Source: Lentilactobacillus senioris DSM 24302 = JCM 17472
Lineage (GTDB): Bacteria > Bacillota > Bacilli > Lactobacillales > Lactobacillaceae
DNA: 64,000 nucleotides
NCBI RefSeq assembly: GCF_001436555.1
Contig: NZ_AYZR01000008.1
Span: forward strand, 269,417 to 333,416
Reading direction: 5' to 3'
The position numbers and the translations under genes were made by a program. The notes below the pieces were generated by a model that saw only the letters and a program-made list of their open reading frames with translations, was not told the DNA's origin and searched no databases. Shown here in pieces: positions 21,720-30,858 of this stretch; within the stretch, counting starts at the first letter, position 1, and every line of letters begins with the position of its first letter.

Positions 21720-24368
21720 ATGAAGGAATTAAGCAGTGGCCAAGTGCGGCAAATGTTTTTAGACTTTTTTCAAGAAAAGGGACATGCAGTTGAACCTAGT
21801 GCATCACTAATCCCGGTTGATGATCCTACCTTACTATGGATCAATTCTGGTGTTGCTACTATGAAAAAATACTTTGATGGTAGTGTTGTGCCGGCTAATC
21901 CACGAATGACTAGTTCACAAAAAAGTATCCGGACTAATGATATTGAAAATGTAGGGAAAACACCCCGCCACCAAACATTATTTGAAATGTTGGGTAATTT
22001 TTCAGTAGGGGATTATTTTAAGAAGGAAGCCATTCCTTGGGCATATGAACTATTAACTTCACCCAAATGGTTTGGTTGGGATAAGGACCGCTTATTCGTT
22101 ACGGTATACCCTAAGGATACCGAAGCTAAGGAAATTTGGTTGCAAGCGGGTATTGCTCCAGATCATTTGATTGAAGCTGAAGATAACTTTTGGGATATTG
22201 GTCAGGGACCATCTGGACCAGATTCTGAAATTTTTTACGATCGAGGACAGGAGTTTAATAACGTTAGCGAAGATGATCCAGAAAATTATCCTGGTGGCGA
22301 AAACGATCGGTATTTAGAAGTTTGGAACATTGTCTTTTCTCAATTCAACCACACTCCTGAGGGCACCTATGAACCACTTCCCCGAAAGAATATTGATACG
22401 GGAATGGGACTAGAACGAGTAGTTTCCATTTTTCAAAATGCTAAAACTAACTTTGAAACTGATTTATTTTTACCAATTATTAAAGCAACGGAACAACTCA
22501 GCGCAGACCGTCATTATGGTAAAGTTGCCGAAGACGACGTTAGTTTTCGGGTAATTGCAGATCACGCTAGAGCTATCACAGTAGCCATTGGTGATGGCGC
22601 TTTGCCTTCTAATGAAGGACGTGGCTATGTTATTCGACGGTTAATTCGGCGGGCTATTGTCAAAGGCCACCAATTGGGAATTGAAGATGCTTTCTTGTAC
22701 AAGATGGTACCGGTAGTTGGAGAAATCTTGCAATCATACTATCCAGAAGTTTTAAAGCAAAGTGACTATATTGCGTCAGTCGTTAAGTCAGAAGAAGAAC
22801 GGTTTAATGCTACTCTTGCTGATGGTCTTAAATTATTGGAAACTGTTTTAGCAGATGCTCATGAAAATAATAACGACCAGATTAATGGGGCTGCTGCATT
22901 CAAGCTTTATGATACTTATGGTTTTCCTTTAGAATTAACTAGTGAAGCGGCTGCCGAAGCTGGCATTACGGTTGACCAAGAAGGGTTTGCTGATGAAATG
23001 CAACAACAACGGGACAGAGCCCGGAATGCTCGTAGTGGAGCCAAATCTATGGGTGTCCAACGAGACCTATTACTAGAAATTAAAGATGCCAGTGAATACG
23101 TTGGTTATGATCGGTTAACGGTAACCGGAGCTAAATTAATTGTAGCGATCGCTGATGAACAAAGAGTTACCAGCGTAGAACCTGGTACGACTGCCGAATT
23201 AATGTTTGACCAAACTCCATTCTTCGCTGAAATGGGTGGTCAGGTTGCTGATAACGGAGAGGTTTTAACTGCTGATGGTGAATTAGCTGCTAAGGTAGTT
23301 GACGTTCAACATGCTCCAAATGGCCAAAACTTGCATACCGTTGAAGTAGTGAAAACTTTGACTACTGATGATGAGTATATTTTAACGGTTGATCAACATC
23401 GTCATAGCAAGATTGAAAAGAACCATACTGCAACTCATTTGTTGGATCAAGCATTGCGAAATATCTTAGGTGACCATACGCAACAAGCCGGTTCTTTGGT
23501 AGAACCAAACTATTTGCGTTTTGATTTTAACCACTTTGGTCAAGTTACTGATGAGGATTTAGCCAGAGTTGAAGCATTGGTTAACGAACAAATTTTTAAT
23601 GAATTAGAAGTTACCACGGTAGAAACCGATCCTAAGACTGGTAAAGAAATGGGTGCCATTGCTTTATTTAGTGAAAAATATGGTGATGTGGTTCGGGTAG
23701 TTAAAATTGGTGATTTCTCAATTGAATTCTGTGGTGGAACCCACGTTAAGAATACTAATGAAATCGGACTATTCAAGATTATTTCAGAATCAGGGGTTGG
23801 AGCCGGAGTACGGAGAATTGAGGCTGTTACTTCTGCAGAGGCTTATGAAGCTTTGAATCGCTCTCACAATGACTTACAGTTAATTGCTGATAAGCTAAAG
23901 GTTAGCCAAATTAAAGATTTACCTAACCGTTTAGATCAACAGTTAGAAGAAATTAAAGCTTTGAAACAAAAAAATGAAAGTTTAGAAGCTAAAATGGCTA
24001 GTCAACAAGCAGCTGATGTCTTTAATAATCAACAAACAATTAATGATCATACGTTAATTACTGGTATTATTAAGGATGCTGGTATGGATCAACTACGGCA
24101 ATTAGCAGATACTTGGAGAACTAAAGCTTTATCAGACGTTTTAGTACTAGGAACTGGTAAGGACGATAAAGCTAATCTGATTGTCGCTATGAGTGATGAA
24201 ACGGTCAAAGCTGGTTTAAAGGCTGGTGATTTAATCAAAGCTATTTCACCTAAAATCAACGGTGGTGGTGGCGGTCGGCCAAACATGGCTCAGGCCGGCG
24301 GTAAAAATCCAGCTGGATTAGCTGATGCAATGAAAGCGGCTGAAGATTGGCTTGCTAGTATTAAATAA
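21720..24368 (+). CDS. alaS: Alanyl-tRNA synthetase
   Basis: An 882-residue class II synthetase. The catalytic core is N-terminal (KGHAVEPSASLIP, NTGMGLERV). The editing domain has HTATHLLDQ near residue 569 and CGGTH near residue 670. The C-terminal C-Ala domain ends with a glycine-rich segment (GGGGGRP). It charges tRNA-Ala and clears mischarged Ser/Gly. The ATG follows AGGAAGTGGAGAG. The gene lies just after a promoter-terminator leader and begins the alaS-ireB-yqgF-DUF1292 order also seen in Bacillus. Confidence 0.97.
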   Translation: MKELSSGQVRQMFLDFFQEKGHAVEPSASLIPVDDPTLLWINSGVATMKKYFDGSVVPANPRMTSSQKSIRTNDIENVGKTPRHQTLFEMLGNFSVGDYFKKEAIPWAYELLTSPKWFGWDKDRLFVTVYPKDTEAKEIWLQAGIAPDHLIEAEDNFWDIGQGPSGPDSEIFYDRGQEFNNVSEDDPENYPGGENDRYLEVWNIVFSQFNHTPEGTYEPLPRKNIDTGMGLERVVSIFQNAKTNFETDLFLPIIKATEQLSADRHYGKVAEDDVSFRVIADHARAITVAIGDGALPSNEGRGYVIRRLIRRAIVKGHQLGIEDAFLYKMVPVVGEILQSYYPEVLKQSDYIASVVKSEEERFNATLADGLKLLETVLADAHENNNDQINGAAAFKLYDTYGFPLELTSEAAAEAGITVDQEGFADEMQQQRDRARNARSGAKSMGVQRDLLLEIKDASEYVGYDRLTVTGAKLIVAIADEQRVTSVEPGTTAELMFDQTPFFAEMGGQVADNGEVLTADGELAAKVVDVQHAPNGQNLHTVEVVKTLTTDDEYILTVDQHRHSKIEKNHTATHLLDQALRNILGDHTQQAGSLVEPNYLRFDFNHFGQVTDEDLARVEALVNEQIFNELEVTTVETDPKTGKEMGAIALFSEKYGDVVRVVKIGDFSIEFCGGTHVKNTNEIGLFKIISESGVGAGVRRIEAVTSAEAYEALNRSHNDLQLIADKLKVSQIKDLPNRLDQQLEEIKALKQKNESLEAKMASQQAADVFNNQQTINDHTLITGIIKDAGMDQLRQLADTWRTKALSDVLVLGTGKDDKANLIVAMSDETVKAGLKAGDLIKAISPKINGGGGGRPNMAQAGGKNPAGLADAMKAAEDWLASIK

Positions 24369-24390
24369 CGATTACATGATTGCTGGATGA

Positions 24391-24419
24391 TTGTAGTTTG
24401 TGTAATTTTCGGTTAGAAT
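24391..24419 (+). promoter_or_regulatory. Promoter upstream of ireB
   Basis: TTGTAG, 17-base spacer, TAGAAT, 35 bases upstream of the ireB ATG. Confidence 0.6.
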
Positions 24420-24453
24420 TAGACCATACAACTTATGTTTAGGGGTGAAGGGT

Positions 24454-24729
24454 ATGAGTTCACTAGATAAAACGATGTTTTTTGATTTTGGCGCTGATCA
24501 ACCCAAAGATGTTCGGGATACTTTATTGACCGTTTATCGGGCCCTTGAGGAAAAGGGATACAACCCATATAATCAAATTGTTGGTTATTTGATTTCAGGA
24601 GATCCTGCTTACATTCCCCGTAATCAGGATGCTAGAAATTTAATTCGGCGTCATGAACGAGATGAGATTATCGAAGAATTAGTAAGATTTTATATGGATA
24701 ATCAACCCAATGACGGTCAGAAAGGTTAA
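24454..24729 (+). CDS. ireB: IreB family regulatory phosphoprotein (DUF965)
   Basis: A 91-residue protein starting [16 protein letters not shown] 24454 is chosen over an in-frame GTG at 24445 because AGGGGTG lies at the right spacing. DUF965 proteins include IreB of Enterococcus, a small substrate of the PASTA kinase IreK that tunes cephalosporin tolerance; the two N-terminal Thr/Ser positions (LDKT) fit a phosphosite region. Next comes yqgF after three bases, as in Bacillus (yrzL-yrrK-yrzB). Confidence 0.92.
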   Translation: MSSLDKTMFFDFGADQPKDVRDTLLTVYRALEEKGYNPYNQIVGYLISGDPAYIPRNQDARNLIRRHERDEIIEELVRFYMDNQPNDGQKG

Positions 24730-24732
24730 CTA

Positions 24733-25167
24733 ATGAAACTAATGGGACTTGATGTCGGCTCCAAAACTGTAGGAGTGGCAATGAGTGATGCTTTTGGTTG
24801 GACTTCTCAAGGAATCGAAATTATTCCCATTGATGAGGAAAATCAAGAGTTTGGATTGGATCGAGTTACGGAGCTAGTTGAACAGTATGGAGTTCAAGGC
24901 TTTGTAGTTGGACTACCCAAAAACATGAATAATAGCTTAGGGCCTAGAGCCGAGGCATCCCAACAATACGCTGAAAAGTTAACTAAATTGTTTAATTTGC
25001 CGGTGGATTTTGAAGATGAACGACTAACAACGGTTGAAGCTGAGAGAATGTTGGTGGAAAAAGCTGACGTCTCTAGAAAAAAGAGAAAAAAAGTAATTGA
25101 TAAAGTAGCAGCTGGATTGATCCTTCAAAATTATTTGGATCGAAAAGGTAAACTAACACAGAAATAG
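24733..25167 (+). CDS. ruvX: Putative Holliday junction resolvase YqgF/RuvX
   Basis: A 144-residue RNase H-like protein. Motifs are [14 protein letters not shown] at the N-terminus, GLPKNMN in the middle, [13 protein letters not shown] and a C-terminal [14 protein letters not shown] with the final acidic residue. The family takes part in pre-16S rRNA 5'-end processing and has been proposed as a resolvase. It is tightly packed between ireB and a DUF1292 gene. Confidence 0.94.
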   Translation: MKLMGLDVGSKTVGVAMSDAFGWTSQGIEIIPIDEENQEFGLDRVTELVEQYGVQGFVVGLPKNMNNSLGPRAEASQQYAEKLTKLFNLPVDFEDERLTTVEAERMLVEKADVSRKKRKKVIDKVAAGLILQNYLDRKGKLTQK

Positions 25168-25180
25168 TGAGGAGCTTATT

Positions 25181-25495
25181 ATGGCTGAAGAAATTCAACA
25201 ACAAATTACCATTGCAGATGAAAACGGTGATGAAACATTATATGATGTTTTGTTCACTTTCCAATCTGAAGATTATGATCGTTCATACATTTTGGTTTAC
25301 CCAACCGGTAAAGGTGAAGATGAAGAAATTGAAATTTTGGCATTCGCATTACCAGACGGTGATAACCCAAGTGATCCTCAAGGTGGCGAATTAAAGCCAA
25401 TCGAAACTGACGAAGAATGGGACATGATTGAATCAGTTCTAAACACTTTCTTAAATGGTGACGATGACGAAGTAGCCGATCAACCAAAAGAATAA
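25181..25495 (+). CDS. DUF1292 family protein (YrzB-like)
   Basis: A 104-residue, very acidic protein of the DUF1292 family (segments [14 protein letters not shown] and [14 protein letters not shown]). Its function is unknown. Conserved order alaS-ireB-ruvX-DUF1292 supports the call. GTGAGGAG precedes the ATG, and a terminator follows the gene. Confidence 0.88.
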   Translation: MAEEIQQQITIADENGDETLYDVLFTFQSEDYDRSYILVYPTGKGEDEEIEILAFALPDGDNPSDPQGGELKPIETDEEWDMIESVLNTFLNGDDDEVADQPKE

Positions 25496-25517
25496 CACCA
25501 AATTTAATTAGTTGATT

Positions 25518-25556
25518 AGGATTGAACTAACTCAGTGGGTTGGCTCAGTCCTTTTT
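25518..25556 (+). terminator. Terminator of the ireB-ruvX-DUF1292 operon
   Basis: A long imperfect hairpin (AGGATTGA / TCAGTCCT outer stem, CTAAC / GTTGG inner stem) followed by CTTTTT. Confidence 0.75.
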
Positions 25557-25578
25557 CATTCATAGGAGGAAAAAGATA

Positions 25579-25824
25579 GTGGCTGACAGTAAACGCCGAT
25601 TTAAAACTGAAATTGATGGTAAGACGTATATTTTAGTAGGAGAAGGCACCCAAGAACATATGCAAGCCGTTTCTGATTTATTAAATGAACAATTAACGGA
25701 ATTAAAGGAAGCTGCGCCGCAAATTACGGACAAAGACCGGGCTATTTTGCTGGCTTTCAATGCTATTTCTAAGCAATTAGACATGGAAACTAATTCTGCA
25801 TTAGGGCAACAAGGAGAAAGATAA
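25579..25824 (+). CDS. zapA: Cell division protein ZapA
   Basis: An 81-residue protein. GTG 25579 lies nine bases after a strong AGGAGG and gives MADSKRRFKTEIDG; a longer in-frame reading upstream is not supported because it runs through the preceding terminator. ZapA binds FtsZ filaments and stabilises the Z-ring. The beta-hairpin start (YILVGEGTQEHM) and helical C-terminus fit the family. cvpA and mutS2 follow as in Bacillus (yshA-yshB-mutSB). Confidence 0.88.
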   Translation: MADSKRRFKTEIDGKTYILVGEGTQEHMQAVSDLLNEQLTELKEAAPQITDKDRAILLAFNAISKQLDMETNSALGQQGER

Positions 25825-25829
25825 CTAGT

Positions 25830-26351
25830 TTGATACTAAATATTATTATTATAATTATCCTGTTAATTTCCATTCGGACTGGTATCCAACGTGGTTTTAT
25901 CCATGAAATTATTAATTTAATTGGTTATGGTCTTTCCATTTTTGGAGGATTGTTAATTGCTAGGCCAATTAATTTATTGATTCAGGATTGGCTAAACACT
26001 AATACAGACCTTAGTCCTTTTATCATTTTTGGATTAAAAAATGTTATTTTCTTTGGCGTTTTTGCCAGTATTTGGACGATTTTTAGGATCGTTAAACGAA
26101 CGCTGATGCCTATTAAGAGTTTACCGATTATTGGACCGATAAATGGAGCCTTAGGTGGTTTAGCTAGTTTTGCGTTAACCTATCTAATCACTTTTGTAGT
26201 GCTATTTATTGTCCATGATATGCCAATTATTAATTGGCAATCTATGGTTGAAAATTCCGAAGTAGCTAAATGGATGTTAGCTAAAACTCCTATTATTTCC
26301 AGTCAGATTTTTGATTTATGGCAAAATTATGGAGGTGACATACGAATATGA
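25830..26351 (+). CDS. CvpA family membrane protein
   Basis: A 173-residue protein with four predicted membrane segments (IIIIIILLISIRTG, LIGYGLSIFGGLLIA, FIIFGLKNVIFFGVFA, FALTYLITFVVLFIV). It begins at TTG 25830. The family includes colicin V production protein CvpA and YshB; the role in Gram-positives is not established. It overlaps mutS2 by four bases. Confidence 0.87.
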   Translation: MILNIIIIIILLISIRTGIQRGFIHEIINLIGYGLSIFGGLLIARPINLLIQDWLNTNTDLSPFIIFGLKNVIFFGVFASIWTIFRIVKRTLMPIKSLPIIGPINGALGGLASFALTYLITFVVLFIVHDMPIINWQSMVENSEVAKWMLAKTPIISSQIFDLWQNYGGDIRI

Positions 26352-28711
26352 ATTCTAAAGTGTTAGATACTTTAGAGTATCAAAAAATTAAAGACCAATT
26401 GCTGCCGTTTTTAAGTACCGATCAGGGTCGGCAGGTGGTTAAAGAATTATTACCTAGTTCTGATGTAAATGTAGTGGCTAAATGGCTGGATCAAAGTGCG
26501 GATGGGGCCACTATTATGCGTTTAGAGGGAGAAATTCCGATTCCCAAACTAGATGATATTTCTAATATTATTAAGCGACTCAACATTGAAGACGCTTCTT
26601 TAAGTGGGACTGAGCTGGCAGCGGTCACCAAATTATTACGGACTACCCAAGCAATTTATAACTTCTTTGAAAGCTTAAAAGTTAACGAAGTGGAATTACG
26701 GACATTAAACCAGTTAGTAGATCGATTAAGTTTACAACCGGAAGTGACTCAACAACTGGTTAGCTCCATTGCTGAGGATGGCCGAATTTTAGACGGCGCT
26801 TCAAGGGAATTACGTTCTATTCGGGCACAAATTACCAGAACTCAAGCAGAAATCCGCGGAATTATGAATCATTTTATTAAGGGCGCCAGTGCTAAATACT
26901 TGAGCGAACCCATTATTACTATCCGTGATGATCGGTTTGTGTTACCAATTAAAGCTGAATACAAACAAAGCTTTGGTGGTATTATCCATGATCAGAGTGC
27001 TTCTGGGCAGACGTTATATGTGGAACCTAATAACGTAGTTGAAAAAAATAACCAGTTGAGAAGAGACAAATTGGCTGAAAGAGTTGAAGAACGTCGAATC
27101 TTAGCGGAATTAACCGAACTGCTTCGCCCAATTAGAAATGAAATGAAGTTCAACGGTAACATTATTGGTCAGCTTGACTTTATTAATGCTAAGGCTAAAT
27201 TAGCCCATCAAACTCATAGTACGGAGCCTGCGTTATCAATTGATAACGACGTAAATTTACGGCAGGCTAGACATCCGTTAATTGATCCCCAAATGGTAGT
27301 GGCTAATGACATTGCTATTGGTAGTGACTACCGTACCATTATTGTTACCGGTCCTAATACGGGTGGTAAAACCATCATGATGAAGACTCTAGGTCTCTTA
27401 CAGTTAATGGGACAATCTGGTATGTTTATTCCGGCTTTAGAGCATAGCCAAATTGGGATTTTTGACGATATTTTTGCTGATATCGGAGACGACCAATCCA
27501 TTGAAGCTAGTTTGAGTACTTTCTCTTCGCACATGGATAACGTAATCAATATCTTAAATCAGGCCACTAACCATAGCTTAATTCTATTAGATGAATTGGG
27601 AGCTGGAACCGATCCTAAAGAAGGAGCGGCACTTGCGATGGCAATCATTGATAGGGTAACAGAGATTGGTAGTGAATTAGTAGCTACTACGCATTATCCT
27701 GAATTAAAGGCTTTTGCATATAATCGTCCCAATACTATTAACGCTTCAATGGAGTTTGATTTTGAGAAACTACAACCCACTTACCGTTTCTTAATTGGAA
27801 TCCCTGGTCAAAGTAATGCGCTAAGTATCGTTGAAAAACTAGGTTTAGATAAACAGGTTGTTTCTAACGCTCGTGATTTTACCGATGAGGATAGCCAAGA
27901 TATCAATACGATGATTGATGAATTGACTGAGCAAACTAAAAAAGCACGTCAGGAAGCGGACGAACTTAAAGTTGAATTAGCTGATGCCACTGATCTTCAT
28001 CGTGATTTAACAACTGCTTATGAAAAATACCAAGCTAATAAAGAACAATTAGCTGAAAAGGCTAGAGAGCAAGCTAACCAAGTTGTGGAAGAAGCTAAGG
28101 GAAAGGCAGACACCATTATTGCCGATCTTAGAGCTAAGCAACAACAAGTAGCTAACAGCCCGGTAAAAGAAAATGAATTAATGGATGCCAAGGGAGCCCT
28201 TAACTCATTAGAAGTTGCTCCACAGTTAAAGAAGAATAAAGTTCTTCGACGTGAAAAAGCTAAGCATGACTTCCATGAAGGGGATGAAGTGCTGGTTAAA
28301 TCCTACGGACAACCAGGAACTTTAGTCAGAAAAATGGGAAATCATTCATGGGAAGTTCAAATTGGTATTTTAAAAATGAAATTAGACGAAAGCGACTTAG
28401 AAAAGGGTAGTGCTCCTAAACCTAAAAAAGCCGCACGGCCTAGAGTTGCGAGAACTAAGTCTGCTGGGACCTCACCTACTTTAGATTTACGGGGACAGCG
28501 TTATGAAGAAGCTATGCATAGTCTAGATCAATATATTGATGCTGCTTTAGTTTCTGGTTATCCTACTGTAACCATTATCCACGGAAAAGGAACCGGAGCA
28601 TTGCGCCAAGGGGTTAATGATTATTTGAGTAGTCACCCACAAGTTAAAAGTTTTGGTTACTCAGCCCCTAATGCGGGCGGGGATGGTTCGACCGTGGTAA
28701 AATTCAAGTAA
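26348..28711 (+). CDS. mutS2: MutS2 (endonuclease/ribosome-collision factor)
   Basis: A 787-residue protein. It lacks the mismatch-reading domain of MutS but has the core and ATPase domains (Walker A GPNTGGKT near residue 334, DELGAGTDP). A coiled-coil region (about residues 510-620) follows, and a C-terminal Smr nuclease domain has LDLRGQRYEEAM and HGKGTGALRQGV. MutS2 suppresses recombination in some species and rescues collided ribosomes in Bacillus. The start overlaps the cvpA stop. Confidence 0.96.
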   Translation: MNSKVLDTLEYQKIKDQLLPFLSTDQGRQVVKELLPSSDVNVVAKWLDQSADGATIMRLEGEIPIPKLDDISNIIKRLNIEDASLSGTELAAVTKLLRTTQAIYNFFESLKVNEVELRTLNQLVDRLSLQPEVTQQLVSSIAEDGRILDGASRELRSIRAQITRTQAEIRGIMNHFIKGASAKYLSEPIITIRDDRFVLPIKAEYKQSFGGIIHDQSASGQTLYVEPNNVVEKNNQLRRDKLAERVEERRILAELTELLRPIRNEMKFNGNIIGQLDFINAKAKLAHQTHSTEPALSIDNDVNLRQARHPLIDPQMVVANDIAIGSDYRTIIVTGPNTGGKTIMMKTLGLLQLMGQSGMFIPALEHSQIGIFDDIFADIGDDQSIEASLSTFSSHMDNVINILNQATNHSLILLDELGAGTDPKEGAALAMAIIDRVTEIGSELVATTHYPELKAFAYNRPNTINASMEFDFEKLQPTYRFLIGIPGQSNALSIVEKLGLDKQVVSNARDFTDEDSQDINTMIDELTEQTKKARQEADELKVELADATDLHRDLTTAYEKYQANKEQLAEKAREQANQVVEEAKGKADTIIADLRAKQQQVANSPVKENELMDAKGALNSLEVAPQLKKNKVLRREKAKHDFHEGDEVLVKSYGQPGTLVRKMGNHSWEVQIGILKMKLDESDLEKGSAPKPKKAARPRVARTKSAGTSPTLDLRGQRYEEAMHSLDQYIDAALVSGYPTVTIIHGKGTGALRQGVNDYLSSHPQVKSFGYSAPNAGGDGSTVVKFK

Positions 28712-28795
28712 AGCTAAACGTAATAGTTGCTTTTTTTTCAAAAGGTTGTAAACTACTATTATTAAGTAAGCATATTGCTTTTAAGGAGGATTACT

Positions 28796-29107
28796 ATGGT
28801 TATTGAAACTACAGATAAAACTTTTGTTGATGATACAGCAAATGGTGTAACTTTAACCGATTTTTGGGCAACTTGGTGTGGTCCTTGTCGGATGCAATCA
28901 CCAGTAGTTGAGGAATTATCAGAAGAAATGAGTGACGTTAAGTTCACCAAAATGGATGTTGATGAAAACCCTGAAACTGCTTCTAGTTTTGGAATCATGA
29001 GTATTCCCACTTTGATGGTGAAAAAAGATGGCCAAGTAGTTGATACTATTGTTGGTTATCATGATAAAGCTCAATTGAAGAAGATTTTAGATCAATATAC
29101 TGATTAA
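28796..29107 (+). CDS. trxA: Thioredoxin
   Basis: A 103-residue thioredoxin with active site WCGPCR at about residues 27-32 and the cis-proline segment SIPTLMV. ATG 28796 is set by AAGGAGG eight bases upstream. It reduces disulfides in the cytoplasm. It sits after mutS2 with an 84-base gap that probably holds its own promoter. A strong bidirectional terminator follows. Confidence 0.96.
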   Translation: MVIETTDKTFVDDTANGVTLTDFWATWCGPCRMQSPVVEELSEEMSDVKFTKMDVDENPETASSFGIMSIPTLMVKKDGQVVDTIVGYHDKAQLKKILDQYTD

Positions 29108-29113
29108 TTTCAT

Positions 29114-29155
29114 AAAAATAGGGACGGTATCCTTTTAGATACTGTCCCTATTTTT
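29114..29155. terminator. Bidirectional terminator between trxA and yslB
   Basis: A 15-base stem (AATAGGGACGGTATC / GATACTGTCCCTATT, one G-T pair) with A and T runs on both sides serves the two convergent genes. Confidence 0.88.
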
Positions 29156-29654
29156 ATTCTGACTCGGAATTTTGTAAGTCGAGTTCAAACGGTGTTCCTT
29201 CACTAGGTTGATAATTTTTGGGATCTCCAATTTCAGTTTCAATGATAACGGTCCCTTTACCTTTATTAACTTTCATCACTTCCGACTCGGCAGGAGTTTC
29301 TAAGATCTCAGTTACATTTTGAGCAATGATTCCAGCCTCTAAGAAAAAGTCCACGTCATCTATTGCATCAATACGTTTAGTAACAATCTTTCCAGTTAAA
29401 GTCCAATTAATTTTATGCGCAGTTCGTTTAGTTAAGTTTAAGTTCCCCAGATTAAACTGTAAAAAGAAAGTTGAGATAGCCTCTAAATCAGCCAGTTGAT
29501 ATTTGCGAGCTAGTCGCTTACCAGCCCAGTATGATAGTTGGTGAATCTCAGTTCCTAAGATTTCTGGAAGGAGGTCGTCCCTGATTAATTCTTGACCTAA
29601 TAATGAATTAAGTTGGTCATCATTTAAAATTTGCTTATATGTTTGGCTATCCAT
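29154..29654 (-). CDS. yslB: YslB family protein (DUF2507)
   Basis: A 166-residue protein with the DUF2507 segment WAGKRLARKYQLADLEAISTFF in the middle of the protein. Function unknown. Bacillus yslB also lies near trxA, which supports the name. It is convergent with trxA and ends inside the shared terminator. A TATAAT on the minus strand lies about 30 bases upstream of its start. Confidence 0.85.
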   Translation of the reverse strand: MDSQTYKQILNDDQLNSLLGQELIRDDLLPEILGTEIHQLSYWAGKRLARKYQLADLEAISTFFLQFNLGNLNLTKRTAHKINWTLTGKIVTKRIDAIDDVDFFLEAGIIAQNVTEILETPAESEVMKVNKGKGTVIIETEIGDPKNYQPSEGTPFELDLQNSESE

Positions 29655-29822
29655 TTTTTATCTCCATCGCTTATGTTATAAAACATTATACAATATTTTT
29701 ACTAGAAGGTGCTTGCTAGTTGATCACTAATCCAAAATGATCGATAATTAAGATGCGTAAGGATTTTAGTTCAAGTATAATTAACATTAATGAATGAAGG
29801 AAACTAATGAGGTGCGATAGCC

Positions 29823-30347
29823 ATGAAACTATTGGTAGTCAGTGATAGCCACGGAGATCGGCAAATAATTGCTGATTTACTTGATCATTACCAAGATCAA
29901 GTTGAGGCAGTAATTCACTGCGGTGATTCGGAATTAAAGGCAACTGATTCATTACTGGATCGGTTAACTATGGTTCAAGGAAATATGGATCTAGCTAATT
30001 TTCCGCTCATCCAAAAAAAAATAATTGATAATCAAACTATTTTAGTAACTCATGGTCATCGTTTTGGAGTAAATGGTGGGTTACTTAAATTAGAGTTATT
30101 AGCCCAACAAGAAAATGCTAATTTAGTATTTTTTGGCCATACTCATCAGCTAGGGGCTGAAATAAGCCACGGTCAGATTTTTATTAATCCGGGAAGTATT
30201 GCTCAACCAAGAGGCAAATATGCGTTTATTGGCGGTACATACGCAATCGTTGAAACGCTTAATAATCAAGTAACAGTGAAATTCTACGATCGTAATTTTG
30301 ATCCGATACCAGAACTAGAATGTCATTTTAACGAAGGAGACGATTAA
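29823..30347 (+). CDS. ysnB: YfcE/YsnB-type metallophosphodiesterase
   Basis: A 174-residue calcineurin-like phosphoesterase. The metal motifs are all visible: DSHGD at residues 7-11, HCGDSE, QGNMD, THGHRFGVN and FFGHTHQ. It likely hydrolyses a phosphodiester; the substrate is unknown. Its stop codon is directly followed by the cbpB ATG. In many lactobacilli and bacilli it follows glutamate racemase and rdgB; neither is present here. Confidence 0.9.
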   Translation: MKLLVVSDSHGDRQIIADLLDHYQDQVEAVIHCGDSELKATDSLLDRLTMVQGNMDLANFPLIQKKIIDNQTILVTHGHRFGVNGGLLKLELLAQQENANLVFFGHTHQLGAEISHGQIFINPGSIAQPRGKYAFIGGTYAIVETLNNQVTVKFYDRNFDPIPELECHFNEGDD

Positions 30348-30824
30348 ATGATTGAACCATCGATTGAAGATGTTATGAACCGCAGTGAGAGAGATATTGT
30401 GATTCCTGCTGAAATGGTTGCTACCGTTAATGAAAATAATAACTTACAACATGTTTTTCTAGTGTTATCTAAAATTAAATATTCTAAAATTCCGGTGTTG
30501 GATAATGATAATCACTTTAAAGGTCTCATTTCTTTAGCCATGATTACTGATCAGATGCTAACTAACGAGGGCATTGATGGTCACCGTCTAGAAAATATTT
30601 TGGTTAAAGACGTTATGCAAACGGATGTCCATGCTATTTATGAACGGGAAAATCTAGAAGTAATTTTAAGATACTTAGTCGATGAAAACTTCTTACCATA
30701 CATTGATGAAGATGACGTTTTTAAAGGGATTATTACTAGACGAGAGATTCTAAAGGAAATTAATTTTTTAACTCATAATTACGATAAGTATTATCATGCT
30801 GAGTCTAATCATGTGGTGATTTAA
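30348..30824 (+). CDS. cbpB: Cyclic-di-AMP-binding CBS protein CbpB
   Basis: A 158-residue protein made of two CBS domains (about residues 10-70 and 80-150). Conserved segments are VLSKIKYSKIPVLD and DENFLPYIDEDDVFKGIITRREIL. In Listeria and relatives CbpB binds c-di-AMP and, when free, activates the (p)ppGpp synthetase Rel. It abuts ysnB, so the two are co-transcribed. A perfect palindromic terminator follows. Confidence 0.88.
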   Translation: MIEPSIEDVMNRSERDIVIPAEMVATVNENNNLQHVFLVLSKIKYSKIPVLDNDNHFKGLISLAMITDQMLTNEGIDGHRLENILVKDVMQTDVHAIYERENLEVILRYLVDENFLPYIDEDDVFKGIITRREILKEINFLTHNYDKYYHAESNHVVI

Positions 30825-30826
30825 AT

Positions 30827-30858
30827 AAAAAAACAACTTCAATTGAAGTTGTTTTTTT
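30827..30858. terminator. Perfect palindromic bidirectional terminator
   Basis: Seven A, ACAACTTCAA / TTGAAGTTGT-type stem and seven T form a complete 32-base palindrome between convergent cbpB and the mscS-like gene. Confidence 0.9.

Noticed and set aside
21670-21720. T-box riboswitch before alaS
   Set aside because: The terminator is present, but neither the T-box core AGGGTGGNACC nor the Stem I features are seen, and the leader is too short.
24428-24442. SOS-like sequence before ireB (CAACTTATGTTTA)
   Set aside because: Only about nine of fourteen positions agree with the LexA consensus and the G-A-A-C half-site is lost.
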